A stretch of DNA of 64,000 bases from Lumbricus rubellus (Eukaryota; Annelida; Clitellata; Crassiclitellata; Lumbricidae), in NCBI GenBank assembly GCA_945859605.1, contig OX243816.1, positions 124,001 to 188,000 on the forward strand, in the 5' to 3' direction. Below the pieces are notes generated by a model that saw only the letters and a list, made by a program, of their open reading frames with translations, searched no databases and was not told the DNA's origin. This document shows, in pieces, positions 57,701 through 64,000 of this stretch (position 1 is the first letter of the stretch; each line of letters opens with the position of its first letter). The translations under genes were made by a program, and so were the position numbers.

Positions 57701-60700
57701 CCCAACAACACAAAAACTACAGAATCTAATGGAATGATTTTGACATGTCTATAAGGAAAAAAAGTCGAGTAATTAGGCGAAGAAAGGACGGAGATGGGAA
57801 GAAGCTTGTTACATGTTTAAGACACTGCCACATCAAAAATGATTAGTGTTGCCCTCCTCCTTTATCCAGGCTTGGGACTGGCACTGTTAGAGAACAGCCA
57901 CACTTGGCGGAGTTTGGAGAGGGGAAGTGAGCCGATGATCATTTTAGAGCACTGCACCAATAAATATGCAAAGTAAGTCTATTGATGGAAAGGGAAAGAG
58001 ACTGTGTGTGTCTTCTACCTGGATAGGTTTCATTGCATCATCACCAATAAATATGCAAAGTAAGTCTATGGATGGAAGGGGAAAGAGACTGTGTGTGTCT
58101 TCTACCTGGATAGGTTTCATTGCATCATCACCAATAAATACGCAAAATAAGTCTATGGATGGAAGGGGAAAGAGACTGTGTGTGTCTTCTACCTGGATAG
58201 GTTTCATTGCATCATCATCAATAAATATGCAAAGTAAGTCTATGGATGGAAGGAGAAAGAGACTGTGTGTGTCTTCTACCTGGATAGGTTTCATTGCATC
58301 ATTACCAATAAATATGCAAAGTAAGTCTATGGATGGAAGAGGAAAGAGACTGTGTGTGTCTTCTACCTGGATATGTTTCAGTGCATCATCACCAATAAAT
58401 ATGCAAAGCAAGTCTATGGATGGAAGGGGAAAGAGACTGTGTGTGTCTTCTACCTGGATAGGTTTCATTGCATCATCATCAATAAATATGCAAAGTAAGT
58501 CTATGGATGGAAGGGGAAAGAGACTGTGTGTGCCTTCTACCTGGATAGGTTTCATTGCATCATCAACAATAAATATGCAAAGTAAGTCTATGGATGGAAG
58601 GGGAAAGAGACTGTGTGTGTCTTCTACCTGGATAGGTTTCATTGCATCATCACCAATAAATATGCAAAGTAAGTCTATGGATGGAAGGGAAAGAGACTGT
58701 GTGTGTCTTCTACCTGGATAGGTTTCATTGCATCATCACCAATAAATATGCAAAGTAAGTCTATGGATGGAAGGGGAAAGAGACTGTGTGTGTCTTCTAC
58801 CTGGATAGGTTTCATTGCATCATCATCAATAAATATGCAAAGTAAGTCTATGGATGGAAGGGGAAAGAGACTGTGTGTGTCTTCTACCTGGATATGTTTC
58901 AGTGCATCATCACCAATAAATATGCAAAGCAAGTCTATGGATGGAAGGGGAAAGAGACTGTGTGTGTCTTCTACCTGGATAGGTTTCATTGCATCATCAT
59001 CAATAAATATGCAAAGTAAGTCTATGGATGGAAGGGGAAAGAGACTGTGTGTGTCTTCTACCTGGATAGGTTTCATTGCATCATCACCAATAAATATGCA
59101 AAGTAAGTCTATGGATGGAAGGGGACAGAGACTGTGTGTGTCTTCTACCTGGATAGGTTTCATTGCATCATTACCAATAAATATGCAAAGTAAGTCTATG
59201 GATGGAAGGGAAAGAGACTGTGTGTCTTCTACCTGGATAGGTTTCATTGCATCATCACCAATAAATATGCAAAGTAAGTCTATGGATGGAAGGGAAAGAG
59301 ACTGTGTGTGTCTTCTACCTGGATAGGTTTCATTGCATCATCACCAATAAATATGCAAAGTAAGTCTATGGATGGAAGGGGAAAGAGACTGTGTGTGTCT
59401 TCTACCTGGATAGGTTTCATTGCATCATCACCAATAAATATGCAAAGTAAGTCTATGGATGGAAGGGGAAAGAAACTGTGTGTGTCTTCTACCTGGATAG
59501 GTTTCATTGCATCATCACCAATAAATATGCAAAGTAAGTCTATGGATGGAAGGGGAAAGAGACTGTGTGTGTCTTCTACCTGGATAGGTTTCATTGCATC
59601 ATCATCAATAAATATGCAAAGTAAGTCTATGGATGGAAGGGGAAAGAAACTGTGTGTGTCTTCTACCTGGATAGGTTTCATTGCATCATCACCAATAAAT
59701 ATGCAAAGTAAGTCTATGGATGGAAGGGGAAAGAGACTGTGTGTGTCTTCTACCTGGATATGTTTCATTGCATCATTACCAATAAATATGCAAAGTAAGT
59801 CTATGGATGGAAGGGAAAGAGACTGTGTGTGTCTTCTACCTGGATAGGTTTCATTGCATCATCACCAATAAATATGCAAAGTAAGTCTATGGATGGAAGG
59901 GGAAAGAGACTGTGTGTCTTCTACCTGGATATGTTTCAGTGCATCATCACCAATAAATATGCAAAGTAAGTCTATGGATGGAAGGGGAAAGAGACTGTGT
60001 GTGTCTTCTACCTGGATAGGTTTCATTGCATCATCACCAATAAATATGCAAAGTAAGTCTATGAATGGAAGGGGAAAGAGACTGTGTGTGTCTTCTACCT
60101 GGATAGGTTTCATTGCATCATCACCAATATATATGCAAAGTAAGTCTATGGATGGAAGAGGAAAGAGACTGTGTGTCTTCTACCTGGATAGGTTTCATTG
60201 CATCATCACCAATAAATATGCAAAGTAAGTCTATGGATGGAAGGGGAAAGAGACTGTGTGTGTCTTCTACCTGGATAGGTTTCATTGCATCATCACCAAT
60301 AAATATGCAAAGTAAGTCTATCATGGATGGAAGGGGAACGAGACTGTGTGTGTCTTCTACCTGGATAGGTTTCATTGCATCATCACCAATAAATATGCAA
60401 AGTAAGTCTATGGATGGAAGGGGAAAGAGACTGTGTGTGTCTTCTACCTGGATAGGTTTCATTGCATCATCACCAATAAATATGCAAAGTAAGTCTATGG
60501 ATGGAAGGGGAAAGAGACTGTGTGTGTCTTCTACCTGGATAGGTTTCATTGCATCATCATCGTTGTCCGCTGATCCCCACTTGGAGCACTCGAGCAGACA
60601 GATGCAGACAGTGCCTCCGTGCGAATGCAAGCCAATCGCTGGATACAGATTCAACGGACAATTCTCGTTCAGCTCAGCCTCCATAAACTAATAAGAACAA

Positions 60701-63373
60701 ACATATTCCGTAGTTGTAAATGTTCAATTTATTTATAGAACATTGCATCTAAAATAATATATATATATATATATATTTAAACTGAAAAATGAAGACACCA
60801 AAGACAGAGAAAAGTGGAAGAGGAGGATCCGAGTGGCTGACCCCCCCTCCCGTTGAGAGGGATTAATTCAAGCCTGAAGGAAAAGAAGAAAGATAACAAT
60901 ATCCACAGCATGAAAATCAAATAAGTGTAGAAATCGTAAATTAGTATTATCTCTTCAATCAATCAATCAATCAATCAATACTTTTATTGATCACCAGGAT
61001 ACATGCAATCAACAGTATTATCTCTACCGGTTATTATATTTAACATTTCATATTCATTCCATATCTGGTAGAAATGATCAACTGACTTCAATGCTTATGT
61101 CATGAAAATCCTTTGTTATTTGAACAATGACTGGATAACAATGAAATGAGTGAGCCAGTCATTTGGTTACTGAAAGCGAGCGAATGGTGATTTATTGGAA
61201 ATGATTCACATCCTATGTAGTTAAAAAGAGAATTGAAAAGAGAGAATGTGGGCGGTGAAGAAGCAGTCACCAGACTCCAGTTAATCATGCAATGCATAAT
61301 TATTCTGGATGTGCTACATCAAACGAGACGGCTGAATTGGTGGAAGTGGAATAGCAGAGGAGGAGGAGGAGGAGGAGGAGGAGGAGGATGGAAGAACGAC
61401 GAACCGATTTTGAATTGTGAGTGAAGTAGAGATGACGTTTTCCATTCGCTCGGAACTCCACTCCACATCCCATCTTGTCTCCAACGCTGCACTTCGGTGC
61501 ATCGTCACGCTTTATGTCAATTCCAGGAAAGATCCTATGAAAACGAAAGCATGAGCTACTCTCGTCAACATCACAAATGTCCAATGATACTACCAATGTC
61601 AGAATATCACCAGCAACTCCTATAGATATATAGATAGTGCCTGTGTCGCAATGTTTAAGAAAACTTAAAGGAGGAAATCGATAAGCACAAGGTGGTGAGA
61701 CATCAGTGGCCAGTCTCGGTGGAGAGGTCGGTTGGACGGTGAGGTACTGGTAGTTGAGATGAAAAGGAGTTGAATGTCAATGATCTGGATGGAAGGGGCG
61801 GACGGAGGATGGAAGGGGCGGACGGAGGATGGAAGGGGCGGACGGAGGATGGAAGGGGCGGACGGAGGATGGAAGGGGCGGACGGAGGATGGAAGGGGCG
61901 GACGGAGGATGGAAGGGGCGGACGGAGGATGGAAGGGACGGACGGAGGATGGAAGGGGCGGACGGAGGATGGAAGGGGCGGACTGAGGATGGAAGGGGCG
62001 GACGGAGGATGGAAGGGGCGGACGGAGGATGGAAGGGGCGGACGGAGGATGGAAGGGGCGGACGGAGGATGGAAGGGGCGGACGGAGGATGGAAGGGGCG
62101 GACGGAGGATGGAAGGGGCGGACGGAGGATGGAAGAAGGGGCGGATAGAGGATGGAAGAAGGGGCGGACGGAGGATGGAAGAAGGGGCGGACGGAGGATG
62201 GAAGAAGGGGCGGACGGAGGATGGAAGAAGGGGCAGACGGAGGATGGAAGAAGGGGCGGACGGAGGGTTGTCGTAATCGCAATCTTTCAATTTATCTCGA
62301 GCAGCATTCAGGGTTAAACCAGTGTCAACTGTAGGCCTACCTTTGAAGGCAAACAATTGAGTTGCATTTTAAAGTTGATTTTTTTAGGTTTCTGTTGGTT
62401 TTGAGTGCACAACAATGTCTTAAAATCATCATCTTCGTCAGACTGATTGACTAGCTGACTGACTGACTGACTGACTGACTGACTGGCTGACTGACTGACT
62501 GACCCTCCAACACGACCGTGGTATCCGAGAGAGCGAGGTCGACGGCCAGGCAGCCTACGAAGCGAGTAATCTTCTGGAACTGCTCCAACGCTGATCTCAT
62601 CCTCCTCGCCCAAAGCACGGATCTCTAGAGAAAGAAGAAAGGTCAACAAAGGCCAGTCAACCATGTGACCTCGACAACAACGTCGAATGCAATCAAGTGG
62701 CTGTCAAAATGAAAACGAACGAATGAAGCGTTACATGTCTAATTGTCTATCGCAATAATCACATTAATCTCCGATTAAGTTTAGATAGCAGACATGACTA
62801 GTGAGTGACTGACCGATTTCAAAGAAGGCAAACTGTTTCGAGAAAGGCAGATTCGCCAGAAGAGTCACTTCTCTTCCTCCTTCCTTCGTAGAACGAAACC
62901 TACAACACCACCGAAATCATCATCGTCGTCGTCATCATCATCATCATCAGTTGATTGATAATAGCTGGAGAACTGGTCCCAACCAAAACACTGACTAAAC
63001 AGTAAACAATTATTTTATTATCCTACGTTGGAACTGACAAAATTCTAAAACATGACGATCAATCTCACAAGAGAAGATACTGTTAACCTGTACAAATTCT
63101 TTGTTACAAAGTTGCCGTAGAAGTCTGAAAAATCATGTTTCTGATTCACTGTAAAATGGTGAGACAGCACTTCTATTTTTTTCTTTCTCATCACCTTAAA
63201 AAGAAATACATGTCTAAAAGGCAGAATGTCATTCTACGATGACGACGCAGTTCATGAAACATTCCAGACTCTGTTTGTTCGTTCATTCAATTATAATTCA
63301 TCATTTTTCATCTCTTCACTTACGATAGTTGACCAGTTTCTCTGCACAGCTTCACACCTTCACGGTTGTCTGA
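52221..63373 (-). CDS. SPRY-SPRY-RING protein, probable E3 ubiquitin ligase, 5' end incomplete
   Basis: Eleven minus-strand exons in transcript order: 63324-63373, 62814-62899, 62504-62624, 61405-61534, 60535-60687, 57499-57572, 55825-55916, 54998-55121, 54050-54197, 53635-53793, 52221-52508. They total 1425 nt (474 residues plus TAA) and all phases join. SPRY 1 is about residues 1-170 (AFFEIEIRALGEEDEISVG, LGYHGRVGG, VGDKMGCGVEF, LYPAIGLHSHGG). SPRY 2 is about 215-365 (YSYFELEILYGNIVTIGVV, VHPGWTDDSIGYNAESG, YGDRIGCGI, FCPAIGMRSAGQVLSIRL). The RING is 398-441. The paired SPRY part resembles SPRYD3, which lacks a RING as far as I know. In TRIM proteins the order is RING first, SPRY last; RSPRY1 and RNF123 have SPRY before RING but one SPRY each. 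SPRY usually binds the target and RING recruits the E2. The first exon opens at an acceptor, so the start codon lies upstream. Confidence 0.85.
53016..53440. mobile_element. Degraded relative of the CAGTGGCGGCG MITE family
   Basis: GACGACCTTTTTTTAGTCTTTCG and G-run blocks recall the elements at 7388 and 35345, but no terminal repeats or target duplication survive. It lies in the last intron of the SPRY-RING gene. Confidence 0.45.
53635..53793 (-). CDS. SPRY-RING exon: end of SPRY 2
   Basis: Phase 0 to 0, donor AAT/GTAAGT. FCPAIGMRSAGQVLSIRL is the closing strand of a SPRY domain; a run of five alanines precedes it. Confidence 0.87.
54050..54197 (-). CDS. SPRY-RING exon: core of SPRY 2
   Basis: Phase 2 to 0. 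STYGDRIGCGI and VFVYFNKNGS are SPRY hallmarks (GD-x2-GCG, then F-x-KNG). An acidic insert (DDDDD) separates them. Confidence 0.9.
54998..55121 (-). CDS. SPRY-RING exon: SPRY 2, GWTDDSIGY
   Basis: Phase 1 to 2. VTIGVVQRD, then a poly-alanine run from a GCT repeat, then VHPGWTDDSIGYNAESG, matching the HPGW-x4-S-x-AYH block of SPRYD3. Confidence 0.9.
55514..55840 (-). repeat. 49-bp array duplicating an SPRY-RING exon end and donor (7 copies)
   Basis: On the minus strand each unit contains the last 11 nt of exon 55825-55916 and its donor (CTTTGAACTAG/GTCAG). Unit starts in plus coordinates: 55514, 55563, 55612, 55661, 55710, 55759 and 55820; the last is the functional border. Some copies read GAACTGG/GTCAG. 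One unit carries a 12-bp TATA insertion. Read-through reaches a stop within the first unit. Confidence 0.93.
55825..55916 (-). CDS. SPRY-RING exon: start of SPRY 2
   Basis: Phase 2 to 1. YSAPVGVTRDAILVSSQSLS, DGDYSYFEL, the first strands of the second SPRY domain. Confidence 0.88.
56100..57200. other. Intron sequence with repeat remnants
   Basis: A GTCCAAC..GGCCCGCGG motif at 56119-56155 and its complement near 57150-57222 (GGTTGGACAGCAC) suggest one decayed repeat with inverted ends; a related piece is at 26535-26570 and 27985-28010. No exon is supported. Confidence 0.4.
57260..57530 (-). repeat. Array duplicating another SPRY-RING exon end and donor (4 copies)
   Basis: The minus-strand unit GACAGCCAGAGCATC/GTAGG (exon end/donor) plus TAGCACCATGTGACAG occurs at plus positions 57260, 57381, 57442 and 57491. 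Copies are separated by (TGTC)n of varying length. The copy at 57491 is the functional border of exon 57499-57572. Confidence 0.92.
57499..57572 (-). CDS. SPRY-RING exon: linker between the SPRY domains
   Basis: Phase 0 to 2. IDMTSKVDDEEPGIVVVDRE. The acceptor has a long pyrimidine tract (TTTTCTTTTGTTCTTCTCTAG). Identified by phase fit between its neighbours; the sequence itself is not a conserved domain. Confidence 0.75.
57959..60561 (-). repeat. 87-bp array duplicating an SPRY-RING exon end and donor (about 30 copies)
   Basis: On the minus strand each unit contains the last 26 nt of exon 60535-60687 (ending AATGAAACCTATCCAG) and its donor GTAGAAGACAC. About 50 further nt of intron follow (CTCTTTCCCCTTCCATCCAT). 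87 nt is 29 codons and reads open in phase with the exon (VEDTHSLFPLPSIDLLCIFI), so long frames cover both strands of the array. A few units of 84-90 nt shift the frame or add a codon. Confidence 0.97.
60535..60687 (-). CDS. SPRY-RING exon: end of SPRY 1
   Basis: Phase 0 to 0, 51 codons. ENCPLNLYPAIGLHSHGGTV is the closing part of the first SPRY domain, then an acidic linker DNDDDAMKPIQ. Its donor is the first copy of the 87-bp array. Confidence 0.9.
60779..60897 (+). repeat. 3' end of the LINE family seen at 20512
   Basis: AAACTGAAAAATGAAGACAC and GTGGAAGAGGAGGATCCGAG match 20775-20890 closely, ending in a GAA-type tail. A (TA)n lies just upstream. Confidence 0.85.
61405..61534 (-). CDS. 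SPRY-RING exon: core of SPRY 1
   Basis: Phase 2 to 0. KCSVGDKMGCGVEF and HLYFTHN are SPRY hallmarks. The donor GTTCGT is weak, and a GGA microsatellite (61361-61390, plus strand) lies 14 nt downstream. Confidence 0.88.
61789..62277 (+). repeat. 20/23-bp G-rich minisatellite in an intron of the SPRY-RING gene
   Basis: Units GATGGAAGGGGCGGACGGAG (20 bp, about 17 copies to 62130) then a 23-bp form with an extra GAA (six copies). Frames on both strands stay open throughout because the unit lacks stops; these are not proteins. Each unit has several GG/GGGG runs on the plus strand. Confidence 0.96.
62455..62503 (-). repeat. (GTCA)n starting at an SPRY-RING donor
   Basis: The exon ends GTTGGAGG and the intron begins GTCAGTCAGTCAG. 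The donor GT is therefore the first of about 12 identical tetranucleotide units. Confidence 0.9.
62504..62624 (-). CDS. SPRY-RING exon: SPRY 1, first half
   Basis: Phase 1 to 2. IRALGEEDEISVGAVPEDYS and SLGYHGRVGG correspond to the IAVGLVP / SVAYHADDG blocks of SPRYD3. Confidence 0.9.
62814..62899 (-). CDS. SPRY-RING exon: SPRY 1, N-terminal strands
   Basis: Phase 2 to 1. FRSTKEGGREVTLLANLPFS, KQFAFFEI leads into the next exon's EIRALGEE, like the YFEV start of SPRY domains. Confidence 0.87.
63324..63373 (-). CDS. SPRY-RING exon: first exon found in the window
   Basis: Acceptor ATCTTTTCAG, donor CTATC/GTAAGT, phase 0 to 2. SDNREGVKLCRETGQLS. It begins at an acceptor and has no start codon; the 5' exons were not found in the remaining 627 bp. 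Confidence 0.78.
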
Positions 63374-64000
63374 CTGAAAAGATACGAACGAAAGCTCGTC
63401 AGGAGAAAAACACAAGATAGTCAGAACCAATTGTAAATAATCTTCTAATCTAAGTAATCTTCCAAAACCATCAAACACTGACTTCTCTTGATAAGCTCTG
63501 TTAACTTGTTGACATGACTGAATAATAATACTAATGTTCAGATATTACATGACAGTTGCTTAGCTGTGAGCACACACATAATGAGAAAATCTACAACCAG
63601 TGCAGCTGTTTGGAACACCTTGCTACCACCCTCTGAACACCCTCCTTCAATTCTCTTTCCATCTTGCTACCACCCTTCTTCCATAGATGTGAAAAACGAT
63701 GGAAACGAAAAAAAGTCGCTTTATTCGAAAAAATAAAAAACGGGAAAAAACAACAAAAAACGGAAATGGAAAATAATTTGACTTTTTACATCTTAAACTG
63801 CATTTTACACATAAAACCCTTGTTTACTTTCTACATGTATCTATTAAAAGATGACGTTAAACAATTAAACAATGACATCAGTTATCTGAAACCTTGAGAT
63901 TGGGCTGAAAACATAAGGAATATCAGGAAAAAATAAAATTAAGAAAAATAATAAGAGACATAGAATAAATAAATAGCGTTACATAAAAAATAAAAAAAAA
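63374..64000. other. Upstream intron or flank, nothing recognised
   Basis: AT-rich; short frames (for example 63664-63897) are lysine-rich and unsupported. Confidence 0.5.

Noticed and set aside
57966..60691. Plus-strand repeat protein (SKSMDGRGKRLC.. units)
   Set aside because: It is the complement of the 87-bp donor array of the minus-strand gene; an open frame is expected from an 87-nt unit without stops.
61665..62356. Proline/serine-rich or glycine/arginine-rich repeat proteins
   Set aside because: Open in several frames of both strands at once, as expected of a stop-free 20-bp minisatellite.

Overview
The window is animal nuclear DNA: spliceosomal introns (GT/AG borders, exon phases that join exactly), LINEs, a tRNA-derived SINE, an LTR element, several families of cut-and-paste MITEs, and an extreme load of micro- and minisatellites. 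No bacterial, organellar or CRISPR feature is present. I cannot name the species. The protein similarities and the L2/CR1-like LINEs suggest an invertebrate metazoan, but that is inference.

Layout. 1-8.2 kb is repeats: a tRNA-like SINE head, a non-autonomous LTR element (323-4393, 236-bp LTRs, 5-bp target duplication) whose 5' LTR is split by a hAT-type MITE, a piggyBac-like element and a second hAT-type MITE. 8.2-34.2 kb (+) is a complete 17-exon gene for LARGE, the bifunctional xylosyl/glucuronyltransferase that builds matriglycan on alpha-dystroglycan (748 residues; both DxD motifs present). 34.2-46.4 kb is a graveyard of nested transposons (mariner-like with a hAT MITE inside, two large TIR elements, LINE fragments in both orientations). 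46.4-51.9 kb (+) is an unrecognised 10-exon gene of low-complexity, probably nuclear character. 52.2-63.4 kb (-) is the 3' part of a gene whose 11 joined exons encode two SPRY domains followed by a C-terminal TRIM-type RING finger; it converges on the preceding gene with 272 bp between stop codons. The rest of the window (63.4-64.0 kb) shows no feature.

The most striking property is where the tandem arrays sit. At five exon borders in two unrelated genes the repeat unit contains the splice junction itself (exon end plus donor, or acceptor plus exon start), so the splice site is present 4 to about 45 times in a row: LARGE exon 12 acceptor (12 copies), LARGE exon 16 donor (about 45), and three donors of the SPRY-RING gene (about 30, 7 and 4). 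Several other introns carry arrays touching the splice site without containing it, including a (TG)n tract that replaces the polypyrimidine tract of LARGE exon 9. In two arrays the unit length is a multiple of three and reads open, so alternative use of neighbouring copies would add 23- or 29-residue modules. I regard these splice-junction minisatellites as the candidate undescribed phenomenon here.

The genes are not visibly linked in function: one is a Golgi glycosyltransferase, one is unknown, and one is a probable ubiquitin ligase. Exon coordinates were worked out by hand from reading frames, splice consensus and remembered family sequence; no alignment or transcript was available.
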